Notes: a model not told the origin generated them from the letters alone. Counted from the stretch's first letter, positions 1 through 8,555 are shown. The stretch is 38,343 bases of DNA from Candidatus Halocynthiibacter alkanivorans (GCF_003333265.1 NZ_QOLB01000046.1:1-38343); one strand, 5' to 3'. Numbers and translations: made by a program.

Positions 1-19
1 GGTCTGCCGGGGGGCAGGT

Positions 20-436
20 CTAGCCGCGCAACCGCGACTGATAGTCATGGGCTTGCCAGTTGGCACGCGCCAGCCATTGTTTTTCGTCCTGACGGCTGGC
101 GAGATCATCGGAAATCTCCACCTCGTCAAACCCGGAACGCCGCGCCATAGCGTACTGATCAGAGATCACATGGCCACGGGCCCGCAGACGTCCGGTAAAA
201 CCGAGACGACGCAGCTGCGCGGCAATGGTGAATCCACGACCGTCGGCAAAAGACGGGAAGTCCACCCGGATCAGCGCCAGGCTGGCCAGGCGGTCGCCGA
301 TCAAGTTCGCCAGATCAGCCGGCACGGTGTCCGAGGCCAGATCAAGCGCCACCGCATCTGCGGCCCCGTCCAGCGGCAGGATGTCGGTCGCCCAGTCATC
401 CGCTGCAAAACCGGTATCGGTTACAATTACACTCAT
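20..436 (-). CDS. DUF934 family protein, sulfur-assimilation accessory
   Basis: This 138-residue soluble protein matches the DUF934 family as I know it, whose genes sit directly after cysH in many proteobacterial sulfite-reduction operons. Its biochemical role is not established. It contains the family's conserved centre around residues 60-100, with a DFPSFADGRGF stretch followed by RRLGFTGRLRARG and a DQ pair. There is no signal peptide or membrane segment. Its ATG overlaps the cysH stop codon as ATGA, so it is almost certainly translationally coupled to APS reductase and is the fourth gene of the operon. The 19 bases left before the window edge hold no further gene. I infer a helper role in sulfite or siroheme handling from context alone. 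Confidence 0.85.
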   Translation of the reverse strand: MSVIVTDTGFAADDWATDILPLDGAADAVALDLASDTVPADLANLIGDRLASLALIRVDFPSFADGRGFTIAAQLRRLGFTGRLRARGHVISDQYAMARRSGFDEVEISDDLASRQDEKQWLARANWQAHDYQSRLRG

Positions 437-1197
437 GCCTTCATTCCTTCTGGCTCAGCCGCGATCGGGCCACGTACCATTTTGCCATCCACAAAGTGAA
501 TGCCGCATTCTGTTTTGTCGGATCCGCGCCAGCGGCCGGATCTGGGGTCTTCGCCAGGCGCGACCTTGGATGTACAGGGCGCACAGCCGATCGACGGGTA
601 GCCCTGCGAAACCAACGGGTGACGCGGCAGGCGGTTGTTGATGATATAGTCCTGCACATCTGCCGGGTCCCAATGGGCCAGCGGGTTGACCTTGATGCGC
701 AGGTCTTCTTCGTTCTCAAAGAATTCCAGCGTTTTGCGGGTCGAGCCCTGAAACCGTTTGCGCCCGGTCACCCAGGCGTCAAACGGCGCCAGCGCGTTTT
801 GCAGCGTTTCGGTCTTGCGCAGGGCACAGCAGGCATCGGTGTCACGCTGATGCAACGTGTTGTCGGGATCAACTTCGGCCAGACGGGCCGTGTCGGGATG
901 GATGCGACGCACATCGGTCAGCCCGAGCTTTTCGGTCAGATCGAGCTGATAGGCCAGGGTTTCCGGGAACAGCATTTCCGTATCCACAAACAGCACCGGC
1001 GTGCTGCGGTCGAGCAGGGAAATCATATGCAACAGCACCACGGATTCCGCGCCAAAAGAGGAGACCATCGTTACCCGGCCGACCTGCGGGTCGGCCAGAG
1101 CACGTTCCAGCACCGAGATCGCCGAGTGGTGGCGGTAGCGCGCATTCAGCGCGCTGATCCGCTCAGCGATTGAGGGGAGCGGTGACTCAAGCGGCAT
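433..1197 (-). CDS. cysH: Assimilatory adenylyl-sulfate (APS) reductase
   Basis: This 254-residue protein reduces activated sulfate to sulfite using thioredoxin or glutathione in the cytoplasm. It carries Cys123-Cys124 and Cys205-x2-Cys208, the four ligands of the [4Fe-4S] cluster that marks the APS-using type rather than the PAPS-using type. The catalytic cysteine is Cys231 in KTECGIH near the C terminus. The nucleotide-binding region starts around SSFGAES (residues 46-52). I chose the ATG that overlaps the last 11 bases of the sulfite reductase gene, because the residues encoded further upstream are read out of frame through that gene and do not resemble the family. The following DUF934 gene overlaps its stop codon. 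Substrate preference (APS over PAPS) is inferred from the cysteine pattern. Confidence 0.95.
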   Translation of the reverse strand: MPLESPLPSIAERISALNARYRHHSAISVLERALADPQVGRVTMVSSFGAESVVLLHMISLLDRSTPVLFVDTEMLFPETLAYQLDLTEKLGLTDVRRIHPDTARLAEVDPDNTLHQRDTDACCALRKTETLQNALAPFDAWVTGRKRFQGSTRKTLEFFENEEDLRIKVNPLAHWDPADVQDYIINNRLPRHPLVSQGYPSIGCAPCTSKVAPGEDPRSGRWRGSDKTECGIHFVDGKMVRGPIAAEPEGMKA

Positions 1198-2854
1198 TGG
1201 CTTTCTCCTCACCAGGATAGAGCACTTCTTTGAACGGAGCATCACCGAGGCGGCGATAGGTCTCAAGGAAGGTCTCATCCGCAGAGCTGCGCAGATCAAG
1301 ATAAGAAAGGATCAGCCGTTCGATCGCCGGAACGATGGCGTCATAAGAGAAACCAGGCCCCATGCGTTTGCCGATGACAGCAGTCTGTGTGCCGTCACCA
1401 CCCAGGGTGATCTGGTAGTTTTCGACGCCGGCGCGGTCGAGACCCAGAATGCCGATGTGACCGACATGGTGGTGACCACAGGCGTTGATGCAGCCGGAGA
1501 TTTTAATCTTCAGCGCGCCGATGTCATGTTCCAGCTTCAGTTCGTCAAAACGGGTGGCGATGTTTTGCGCCACCGGGATTGAGCGCGCGGTCGCCAGTGC
1601 ACAGTAGTCCATGCCAGGGCAGGCGATAATATCAGACACCAGCCCGATATTGGCAGTGGCCAGACGTACTTCTTTCAGCGCCGCGTGTACGGCGGGCAGG
1701 TCAGAGACATGCACATGGGGCAGGATGACGTTCTGCTCATGGCTGATGCGCAGCTCGTTATAGCTGTAACGCTCTGCGAGGTCCGCCATTACATTCATCT
1801 GCTCGGTGGAAGCGTCGCCCGGGGTTTTGCCGGGCTCTTTCAGCGAAATAGTGACGATCACATGGTCGGCGTCTTTGTGCGCGGCCAGGTTGGTGTCCAC
1901 CCAGGAACGAAACACCGGATCGGCCTTATAGGCGGCCTCATAACCGGTGCGCGCTTTGCTGACAAAGGCGGGCGGCGTAAATGCGGCTTTGATCGCGCCG
2001 AGATATTGCTGGTCCACACCGGAGAACGCCGGGCGGATTTCTGCAAAGCGCTCTTCAACCTGACGGCTGATTTCCTCGATACCGTTTTCATGCACGGTGA
2101 TTTTGATGCGGGCTTTGTATTTGTTGTCGCGCCGTCCCAGCGTGTTCCAGACCGAAACCACGGCTTCAGTGAAGGGCAGCAGGTCTTCAATCGGCAGGAA
2201 GTCGCGCAGGACTTTGCCGATCATCGGCGTGCGGCCAAGACCGCCCCCAACGATGACCTGAACGCCGAGTTCGCCATCCACACGTTTCAGCACCAGACCG
2301 ATGTCATGGGCGCGCACCACGGCGCGGTCCTGCTCGGAACCGGTGACCGCGATTTTGAACTTGCGCGGCAGGAACTGGAATTCCGGGTGATCGGTGGTCC
2401 ACTGGCGCAGCAACTCAGCGTAAGGGCGCGGATCTTCGATCTCGTCCTGGGCGGCGCCGGCGAAATGGTCCGCGGTCACGTTGCGGATGGTATTGCCCGA
2501 AGTCTGGATCGCGTGCATTTCCACATCGGCCAGATCTGAGAGGATCTGCGGCACGTCTGCCAGTTTCGGCCAGTTGTACTGGATGTTCTGGCGGGTGGTG
2601 AAATGACCGTAGCCCTTGTCATAGCTGCTGGCGATCTGACCGAGCTGACGCATCTGGCCGGAGTTCAGCGTGCCGTAGGGGATGGCGACGCGCAGCATAT
2701 AGGCGTGCAGCTGCAGATAAAGACCGTTCATCAGCCGCAGAGGTTTGAACTCGTCTTCGGTCAGGGAGCCGTCAATACGACGGTCAACCTGGGTGGTAAA
2801 CTGGGCAACACGTTCACGGACGAAAGCTTCGTCAAAATCGTTGTACTTATACAT
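1187..2854 (-). CDS. cysI: Sulfite reductase, siroheme/[4Fe-4S] hemoprotein
   Basis: This 555-residue protein belongs to the nitrite/sulfite reductase superfamily and should catalyse six-electron reduction of sulfite to sulfide. The cluster ligands fit the classic spacing: Cys412-x5-Cys418 in CPGMDYC and Cys455-x3-Cys459 in CINAC, followed by a triple histidine. The N-terminal ferredoxin-like half contains the RQNIQ motif (around residue 84) that contacts siroheme. The start is the ATG encoding MYKYNDFDEAF; the longer frame upstream runs through the DUF2849 gene. It overlaps DUF2849 by 8 bases and cysH by 11 bases, so the four genes form one operon. The family includes nitrite reductases; the linked APS reductase points to sulfite as substrate. 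The electron donor is not encoded here, but may lie beyond the left edge. Confidence 0.94.
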   Translation of the reverse strand: MYKYNDFDEAFVRERVAQFTTQVDRRIDGSLTEDEFKPLRLMNGLYLQLHAYMLRVAIPYGTLNSGQMRQLGQIASSYDKGYGHFTTRQNIQYNWPKLADVPQILSDLADVEMHAIQTSGNTIRNVTADHFAGAAQDEIEDPRPYAELLRQWTTDHPEFQFLPRKFKIAVTGSEQDRAVVRAHDIGLVLKRVDGELGVQVIVGGGLGRTPMIGKVLRDFLPIEDLLPFTEAVVSVWNTLGRRDNKYKARIKITVHENGIEEISRQVEERFAEIRPAFSGVDQQYLGAIKAAFTPPAFVSKARTGYEAAYKADPVFRSWVDTNLAAHKDADHVIVTISLKEPGKTPGDASTEQMNVMADLAERYSYNELRISHEQNVILPHVHVSDLPAVHAALKEVRLATANIGLVSDIIACPGMDYCALATARSIPVAQNIATRFDELKLEHDIGALKIKISGCINACGHHHVGHIGILGLDRAGVENYQITLGGDGTQTAVIGKRMGPGFSYDAIVPAIERLILSYLDLRSSADETFLETYRRLGDAPFKEVLYPGEEKANAA

Positions 2855-3155
2855 TTGCGGGCTCCGCCTGTTTGCCGTGAAAGAGGTTGGAAGGTCCGGT
2901 GGCCCGGAATTCTTCGCGAAAGTGGCTGGGGACAGGACGGCCGCTGGCATCCGCCAACACGTCCGCGAGGTAAACTCCCACCATGTGATGGTCGCTGGCG
3001 CCATGCAGCAGACGCAGCTGTGCGTGGGCCTCGTCTTCAATCAGCTCGGCGCAGGCCAGATCGCGCACCCAGCTGTCATCCGCGGCGAGATAAACAACAT
3101 CTCCCAGCATCAGATCATTGGCGGTCACGATTTTTGGTGTGAACTTGCGGCTCAT
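2847..3155 (-). CDS. DUF2849 domain protein, first gene of the sulfite-reduction operon
   Basis: This 102-residue protein fits the DUF2849 family, small proteins commonly encoded immediately before alphaproteobacterial sulfite reductase genes. It begins MSRKFTPKIVTAND, continues with a short beta-rich stretch (VVYLAADDSWV) and has a histidine-containing segment near residues 50-60. No signal peptide, membrane segment or known catalytic motif is visible, and its function is unknown. The ATG at the 3155 end follows the intergenic region shared with the Lrp/AsnC gene; the C terminus overlaps the cysI start by 8 bases. In related genomes, as I remember them, a siroheme synthase gene often precedes this one. 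Here there is none, so siroheme synthesis must be encoded elsewhere. Confidence 0.85.
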   Translation of the reverse strand: MSRKFTPKIVTANDLMLGDVVYLAADDSWVRDLACAELIEDEAHAQLRLLHGASDHHMVGVYLADVLADASGRPVPSHFREEFRATGPSNLFHGKQAEPANV

Positions 3156-3195
3156 GGGCGACTTCCTGCAGTTGGGTCCCGGCAACGGGTCGTGA

Positions 3196-3245
3196 TTTCT
3201 ATACTGGAATATAGGATATCGTTCCGCTATTTGACTATGTATACA
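3196..3245. promoter_or_regulatory. Divergent control region between the cys operon and the Lrp/AsnC gene
   Basis: The 163-base divergent spacer holds an AT-rich core with repeated TATA-like units. These include CTATA-N6-TATAG at 3199-3214 and ATAG/CTAT arms at 3211-3230, then a further TATAC-containing stretch to about 3245. Short AT-rich imperfect palindromes are typical of Lrp/AsnC binding sites. Autoregulation plus control of the cys operon is therefore plausible, but this is inference; no exact operator consensus was recognised. Confidence 0.35.
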
Positions 3246-3318
3246 GGTGAAAAAGGATGTTTGTTCCGGTTGCTGCGGCAGTAGGAACAGGCGTCCGCCA
3301 AAGGAAGGGAAAAGCGAA

Positions 3319-3795
3319 ATGGCAGTCCGGATTGACAGTGTGGACCGGAAAATCCTTGGGGAGCTGCAGAGCGATGCCAGCCAGTCTCTGGATGAAATCG
3401 CCCGCAAAGTGGGCTCTTCCAAGACGCCGGTGTGGAACCGGATCCGCAAAATGCGCGAAGCGGGGGTGATCGGGCAGCATACGGTGATTCTGGATGCGGA
3501 GGCACTGGGGTTGGAGGCGTGTTTCTTTGTGCTGATCCGCACCAGCGAGCATGAGGCCGGCTGGCAGGAGAAGTTTCTCAAGACGCTTCAGGAGCGACCG
3601 GAGGTGCTGGAGGCGCACCGGCTGGCCGGGGAAATCGACTATATCCTCAAGGTGCGGGTGGCCAATGCGCGGGCCTATGACGTGTTCTATCAGGCGCTGA
3701 TTTCCGAGGTGCGGATCTATAACGTCACCGCGCTGCTGTCGATGGAAGAGATCAAATCCACCCCAATGCTGCCGCTGTCGCTGCTGCCGGACTAG
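3319..3795 (+). CDS. Lrp/AsnC family transcriptional regulator
   Basis: This 158-residue protein has an N-terminal winged helix-turn-helix (residues about 5-50, with LDEIARKVGSSKTPVWNRI as the recognition region). A RAM/AsnC ligand-binding domain (about 65-145) follows, including the GEIDYILKVRV strand typical of the family. The ATG was chosen because an AAGGAAGGG Shine-Dalgarno lies about 9 bases upstream and the family start (AVRIDSVDRKIL) follows at once. It is transcribed divergently from the sulfite/APS reductase operon, so control of sulfur assimilation in response to an amino acid such as cysteine is a reasonable inference. Lrp/AsnC proteins have many targets and the ligand cannot be read from the sequence. 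Confidence 0.92.
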   Translation: MAVRIDSVDRKILGELQSDASQSLDEIARKVGSSKTPVWNRIRKMREAGVIGQHTVILDAEALGLEACFFVLIRTSEHEAGWQEKFLKTLQERPEVLEAHRLAGEIDYILKVRVANARAYDVFYQALISEVRIYNVTALLSMEEIKSTPMLPLSLLPD

Positions 3796-4287
3796 GGCGG
3801 GGCCCGGCCCAGAGCATGGCGGCCGCTGCGCCGGTTCAGCGTCACAGGTTCAGCACATCAGGCCTGGGTTGCTGGCTATGACTGCAGCTATCGGCTGCTG
3901 ACGCGAAAGGCAAGGCACGGCGGATTTGGCGTGCCAGAACGGGCAGCGGACCGGGAGTGAAAGTTGGTGCGCCGTGGATCGCCGGGAGCACTGGCGGTGG
4001 GGCCTGAGCCCTGCGGCCCCCCGCGCAGGTGCGTAAACAACACGGGGCATGCTCCCGCCAGTTGCGGTCCCATCAAAGATGGAACGACACAACCGTTGGG
4101 CGTGGCACGGCGGCATCGCCGCCGTGCCACGCCCAACGGGCGACAAGCAGCGTGCTGCGCCAGAGCCGGGCGGGAGCCCCCCTTGGCAGTGGCGCGTGAG
4201 GCTGGTCGGGCGCGCAAAGAGGAACGCCGAGAAAAGTGCAGAGAGACGTGCGGGGCAGAGCGTTGCGGTATCCGGAGCGGGTGCAGG
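3796..4287. other. Non-coding interval between the Lrp/AsnC gene and the P450 gene
   Basis: These 492 bases hold no convincing gene. Open frames on both strands lack a ribosome binding site and recognisable protein character, and most are extensions antisense to the P450 gene. The interval contains a long hairpin-centred repeat (listed separately) flanked by GC-rich, structure-prone sequence. Nothing else was recognised. Confidence 0.7.
4052..4176. repeat. Hairpin-centred dispersed repeat, copy 1 (two-sided)
   Basis: A perfect 22-base-pair inverted repeat (4093-4114 paired with 4118-4139) encloses a 3-base loop, ATC. Each side continues outward with similar blocks. On the right are GCCCAACGGG (4131-4140) and CGGGCGGGAG (4167-4176). 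On the left, read on the minus strand, are CCCAACGG (4093-4100), TTTGATGGG (4069-4077) and GCGGGAG (4052-4058). The same blocks in the same order occur once more after dctM. It looks like a dispersed intergenic repeat, comparable in style to REP elements. No transposase is nearby. Confidence 0.7.
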
Positions 4288-5469
4288 TCAGGCGCGGAGC
4301 CAGAGCGCGCTGAGCCCGTGGAAATGGTAGTTATTGGCAAACTCCGGCGGCCGCGCCAGTTTCAGTTCTGGCAGGCGCTCAAACAGGATGGGCAGCGCGG
4401 TTTTCAGCTCCAGCCGGGCCAGCGGCGCTCCGATACAAAAATGGATGCCAGCGCCAAACGAGCTGTTGGCCCTGATCCGGCGCATCGGGTCAAACCGGTG
4501 CGCCTCATCCCAGGTCTCCGGGTCACGGTTGGCGGCGCCGAGCAGCAGCGAAATTTTGTCACCCCGTTTGAAGCTGTGGCCAAAAAAGTCAAAATCTTCA
4601 TTGGCATAGCGGTCAAACATATGCAGTGGCGGGTCATATCGCAGCAGTTCTTCAACACAACTGTCCAGAGTGTCTGCGCCCAGAACCCCGGCGCCCATCC
4701 CGTGGTCCAGCAGGGTTTTCACCCCGTTGCCAATGGCATGAACGGTGGCCTCGTGCCCGGCGTTCAGCAGCAGAATACAGGTGGTGATCAGCTCATCGGT
4801 TGACAGTTTTTCACCGGCTTCTTCGGCCGCGATCAGCTCGGAAATCAGATCATCCCGCGGAGAGTTGCGACGGCTCTCAACATAGCCGCGCATGAAGGCC
4901 ACGAAGTCTTCGGTCGCTGTAACGGCAGCGTCTTCTACTTCGCGACTGCGGCCGGCCTGATACATGGAGACCATGGCGTTGGACCAGCGCAGCAGTTGTG
5001 GTGCCATCTCTTCGGGCACCCCGAGCAGACGCGCAATGATGATCACCGGCAATTTCTGTGCAAACTCCTGCAGCAGGTCAAATTCGCCTGCAGGCAGCGC
5101 ATCCATCAGCTCATGGCTCAGCTGCGCAATCTCCGGGGCCAGCGCTTTGATCCGGCGCGAGGTGAAGGCGCGCATCACCAGGCCGCGCAGCCGGGTGTGA
5201 CGCGGCGCTTCCAGTTCCAGCATCGAATGGGTTTCAACCGCATAAAACGGTGCCAGGTGGTCCGGGATCGCAGGGGCAAACCCGGCGGGGGCCTCGCGGC
5301 CGAAGCGGCGGTCACGCAGCCCGGCGGCGACCGCGTCATAGCTGACAGCACAGACCTTGTCATACTCCGCCCAGAAAAACAGCGGGCCACTGGCGCGGGC
5401 CTGGTCGTAAAAATCATAAGGGGCCTGGACAAAGGCGGGATCAGTCGGGGATTTATGTAATGTTTTCAT
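4288..5469 (-). CDS. Cytochrome P450 (soluble bacterial type)
   Basis: This 393-residue protein is a full-length bacterial P450 monooxygenase. The heme-thiolate loop FGAGIHFCIG places the axial cysteine at Cys345. The K-helix ExxR is seen in EELLRYDPP, and the I-helix oxygen-activation motif in LLNAGHEATV. No N-terminal membrane anchor is present, so it should be cytoplasmic and depend on separate ferredoxin and reductase partners. None is encoded nearby, and the gene stands alone between the Lrp/AsnC gene and the divergent dctBD pair. The substrate cannot be deduced. The start is the only in-frame ATG giving the usual family N terminus, although no strong Shine-Dalgarno is visible. Confidence 0.94.
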   Translation of the reverse strand: MKTLHKSPTDPAFVQAPYDFYDQARASGPLFFWAEYDKVCAVSYDAVAAGLRDRRFGREAPAGFAPAIPDHLAPFYAVETHSMLELEAPRHTRLRGLVMRAFTSRRIKALAPEIAQLSHELMDALPAGEFDLLQEFAQKLPVIIIARLLGVPEEMAPQLLRWSNAMVSMYQAGRSREVEDAAVTATEDFVAFMRGYVESRRNSPRDDLISELIAAEEAGEKLSTDELITTCILLLNAGHEATVHAIGNGVKTLLDHGMGAGVLGADTLDSCVEELLRYDPPLHMFDRYANEDFDFFGHSFKRGDKISLLLGAANRDPETWDEAHRFDPMRRIRANSSFGAGIHFCIGAPLARLELKTALPILFERLPELKLARPPEFANNYHFHGLSALWLRA

Positions 5470-5545
5470 ATCGTCTCTCAGGTTTCAGAGCTGAGAGTGA
5501 TCAATGCGGCTGGTCATTGCAAGGGCAGGTTTCTAGGATGCGCGG

Positions 5546-7333
5546 ATGAGTAGCACTCCAAAAACCCGAGCCCTGCCTGTGTTGCAGTTCCTGCTGGCGA
5601 CGCTGGTGATATCTGCCGGGGTGTGGTGGATGTCTTTCAGCGCGGCGCTGAATCAGGCTGCGGAGAACGGCCGGGCGGATCTGGCGCTGGCCTCTGACCG
5701 TCTGGCCAATCAGCTGCAGGGCGTGCGCGAACGTGCGGTGTTGCTGGCGGATCACCCGACGCTGCTGGATCTGGTACGCAATCCGCCGGCCCTTACCTCT
5801 GAGGCCAACAAGCTGTTGCAGGAGATGGCGGATAAAACCGCATCAAAATCGGTATTTCTGATCGATACAGAGGGGCAGGTGCTGGCGTCGTCGCTGCCGG
5901 ATCTGGCCGGGGACAGCCCGGGACAGAGCCTGAGTGCAAAATTCCTGGCGCCTTACCGGAGGGCGCTGGGGGGCGCACTTGGCGCCAGTCACTTTATCGG
6001 CGCGGACGGGAAGCGTATCTATGCGTTCGCAGCACCTGTGTTTGCACCGGACGGGCCAGTGATCGGGGTGGTGATCGTGGGCATTGATATTCTGTCGATC
6101 GAATGGAACTGGCCTGCGGACCCGGATGCGGTGTTTTTCTCCGATGACGCGGGGGTTATTTTTGTCTCCAACCGCAGCGAGCTGATCCTGACCGAAAAAT
6201 CCGGCCATGGCAGCGGAATCGGTTCTTTCCCGCCTTACCGGTCCAGTAATTTTCGCGGCAATACCATCTGGCGGCTGGATGGCGGGCGCTATCTGCCGCG
6301 CCATGCGCTGCATCTGACCCAGCCGATGCCGGTGGTGGGCTTTACCGCCGAAATCCTGCTGGATCTGGCCCCGGCACGGCGTCTGGCGGCCTTGCAGGCG
6401 GCGGTGGCGGCGGCGCTGGCGCTGGTGATCGGCGCTTTTGCTCTGCTGGCGACACAGCGGCGCCGGGCGCTGGCGGAGCGACTGGAGCTGGAGGCGGCGG
6501 CCAACAGCGCACTGGAGGCGCGGGTGCAGGCGCGGACCCGTGAACTGGAAGACGTCAACCGCTCGCTGCGTCACGAAATTCGCGAGCGCCAGGACGCGGA
6601 AGCGGCGTTGAAACGGGCCCAGGCTGATCTGGTGCAGGCTGGTAAATTATCGGCGCTGGGGCAGATGTCAGCGGGCATCAGCCATGAGCTGAACCAGCCG
6701 TTGATGGCAATCCGGTCTTTTGCGGAAAACGCGGACTTGTTTCTGGAGCGCGGCCAGCCGGACCGGGCGGGGGAAAACCTGGGCCGAATTTCTGAACTGG
6801 CGCGGCGTATGGGACGTATTATCAAGAACTTGCGCGCCTTTGCCCGTCAGGAACATGAGCAGATCCGGGATGTGGATCTGGTGGCGGTGGTGGACACGGC
6901 GCTGGAGATGGCCCATGGCAAAATCGTGGCCGGCGGGGTGGAGGCCAGCTGGGCCCGGCCGGCGCCGGTCTGGGTGCGCGGCGGTGAGGTGCGCTTGCAG
7001 CAGGTGGTGATGAACCTGATCTCCAACGCGGTGGATGCGATGGTTGAAAGCGAGACGCGGCGGCTGGAGATTGTCCTGGAACCGGGGGCGCCCGTGCGTC
7101 TTTGTGTGCGCGACACCGGCCCGGGTATCGAGGACAGCAGCAAGATTTTTGACCCGTTTTATTCCACCAAAGAGGTCGGCGCTTCGGAAGGCATGGGGCT
7201 GGGCCTGTCGATATCCTACGGGTTGGTACAGAGTTTTGGCGGCGAGATCCGTGGCCGCAATCAGGCGCAGGGCGGCGCGGAATTCACCGTCGAACTGACA
7301 CCGGGGAACACGATCGGGAGAGCTGCGGAATGA
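5546..7333 (+). CDS. dctB: C4-dicarboxylate sensor histidine kinase DctB
   Basis: This 595-residue membrane kinase senses C4-dicarboxylates in the periplasm and phosphorylates DctD. It has an N-terminal transmembrane helix (about residues 10-30), a periplasmic double-PAS sensor region (about 35-275) and a second transmembrane helix (about 285-305). A coiled coil (about 310-360) and the kinase core follow. The phosphoacceptor is His380 in GISHELNQPL. The N box (NLISNAVDAM), G1 (DTGPGI), F box (FDPFYSTK) and G2 (GMGLGLS) are intact. The coiled-coil linker plus kinase order fits DctB. The stop overlaps the dctD start as ATGA, and the dctPQM transporter follows, which supports the assignment. Confidence 0.94.
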   Translation: MSSTPKTRALPVLQFLLATLVISAGVWWMSFSAALNQAAENGRADLALASDRLANQLQGVRERAVLLADHPTLLDLVRNPPALTSEANKLLQEMADKTASKSVFLIDTEGQVLASSLPDLAGDSPGQSLSAKFLAPYRRALGGALGASHFIGADGKRIYAFAAPVFAPDGPVIGVVIVGIDILSIEWNWPADPDAVFFSDDAGVIFVSNRSELILTEKSGHGSGIGSFPPYRSSNFRGNTIWRLDGGRYLPRHALHLTQPMPVVGFTAEILLDLAPARRLAALQAAVAAALALVIGAFALLATQRRRALAERLELEAAANSALEARVQARTRELEDVNRSLRHEIRERQDAEAALKRAQADLVQAGKLSALGQMSAGISHELNQPLMAIRSFAENADLFLERGQPDRAGENLGRISELARRMGRIIKNLRAFARQEHEQIRDVDLVAVVDTALEMAHGKIVAGGVEASWARPAPVWVRGGEVRLQQVVMNLISNAVDAMVESETRRLEIVLEPGAPVRLCVRDTGPGIEDSSKIFDPFYSTKEVGASEGMGLGLSISYGLVQSFGGEIRGRNQAQGGAEFTVELTPGNTIGRAAE

Positions 7334-8553
7334 AACGGGTATTGCTGGTCGATGATGACGCTCTGGTGCGCGAGGCGTTGGCGCAGACGTTGGAGCTGGC
7401 GGGATACCGCCCCACCGTGGCGGCGAGTTATATCGAGGCCAAAGACCATATAACACCTGGCTTTGACGGGGTTGTGCTCAGTGATATCCGCATGCCGGGC
7501 AAAGACGGGTTTGCCCTGCTGGAGTATGCCCAGCAGCAGGATGAGGAACTGCCGGTGATCCTGCTGACCGGCGAGGCGGACATTCCGATGGCGGTGCGGG
7601 GCATCGCGGCCGGCGCTTTTGACTTCCTGGAAAAACCCTGTGCACCCAAAGATTTGCTGGCAGTGGTTGAAAAAGCGAGCAGCACCCGGGCGCTGGTGCT
7701 GGAAAACCGCCACTTGCGGCGCCAGGTGGAAGCGGGGGATGCGGCGGTGCGCCTGTTGCGCGGCACCTCTCCCCAGGCGGAGGCGGTGCGTGCCCAGGCC
7801 CGCGCGGTGGCGCGCACATCGGCGGATGTACTGGTCACCGGGGAAGCCGGCGCCGGGACGTCAAAACTGGCCGAGGTGGTGCATCTGCTCTCGGTGAGCT
7901 CCTCCAAGCCATTTGTGAAACTGCCGGCGGCGGCGCAGACACCGGACACCCTGGCCGAGGCGTTTTGCCAGGCGGAGAGCGGCACATTGTTTCTGGATGA
8001 AATCGGCGCCTTATCTGCCGCGGCGCAATTCACTTTGCTGGAGCTGATCGACAGCGCGGCGGCGCCAAGGGTGGTCGCGGGCACCTATCTGGATCTGGCC
8101 GCGGCGGTGGCGGAAGGGCAGTTCCATCCCGATCTGTATTACCGGCTGGAAGCGACCCGCATCCGGATCCCGCCGCTGCGCGAACGCCGCGAAGATGTGC
8201 CGGTGCTGTTTCGCCATTACGTCTCGCTGGCCTGTGAACAGGCGGGGCTGCCGGAGCCGGAGATCAGTTCAGACACCGAAGCGCGTCTGCTGGCGCAGGA
8301 CTGGCCCGGCAATGCGCGTTCGCTGATGAATGCGGCGATGCGCTTTGCTATGGGGCTGGAGGCGTCTGAGCCGGAAGCAGAGCTGGGTCTGGCGGAACAG
8401 CTGGCCCAGGTGGAACGGGCGCTGCTGATTTCAGCGCTGCAGCGACGGGGCGGAAATGCCTCAGACGCGGCACGGGATCTGAAACTGCCACGCAAAACGT
8501 TTTACGACAAATTGACGCGGCACGGGATTCGGGCGGAGCGCTACCGCGGCTGA
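7330..8553 (+). CDS. dctD: DctD-type response regulator with degenerate AAA+ domain
   Basis: This 407-residue protein has a receiver domain (residues 1-120, phosphoacceptor Asp52, conserved Lys102). A central AAA+ domain (about 140-330) and a C-terminal Fis-type helix-turn-helix (about 365-403) follow. It departs from canonical sigma54 activators in two ways. The Walker A position reads GEAGAGTSK (171-179), so the lysine that should follow the last glycine is Thr177. The segment that normally carries the GAFTGA loop is missing between residues about 205 and 217. Walker B (LFLDEIG, Asp223-Glu224) and the arginine-rich PPLRERRED stretch (281-289) remain. It therefore probably activates without sigma54, as is known for Rhodobacter NtrC. 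It overlaps dctB by 4 bases. Confidence 0.92.
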   Translation: MKRVLLVDDDALVREALAQTLELAGYRPTVAASYIEAKDHITPGFDGVVLSDIRMPGKDGFALLEYAQQQDEELPVILLTGEADIPMAVRGIAAGAFDFLEKPCAPKDLLAVVEKASSTRALVLENRHLRRQVEAGDAAVRLLRGTSPQAEAVRAQARAVARTSADVLVTGEAGAGTSKLAEVVHLLSVSSSKPFVKLPAAAQTPDTLAEAFCQAESGTLFLDEIGALSAAAQFTLLELIDSAAAPRVVAGTYLDLAAAVAEGQFHPDLYYRLEATRIRIPPLRERREDVPVLFRHYVSLACEQAGLPEPEISSDTEARLLAQDWPGNARSLMNAAMRFAMGLEASEPEAELGLAEQLAQVERALLISALQRRGGNASDAARDLKLPRKTFYDKLTRHGIRAERYRG

Positions 8554-8555
8554 CC

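Noticed and set aside
3964-4803. 279-codon plus-strand frame crossing the hairpin repeat and the P450 gene
   Set aside because: It translates the hairpin repeat and then the P450 antisense. There is no start signal and the composition is not protein-like.
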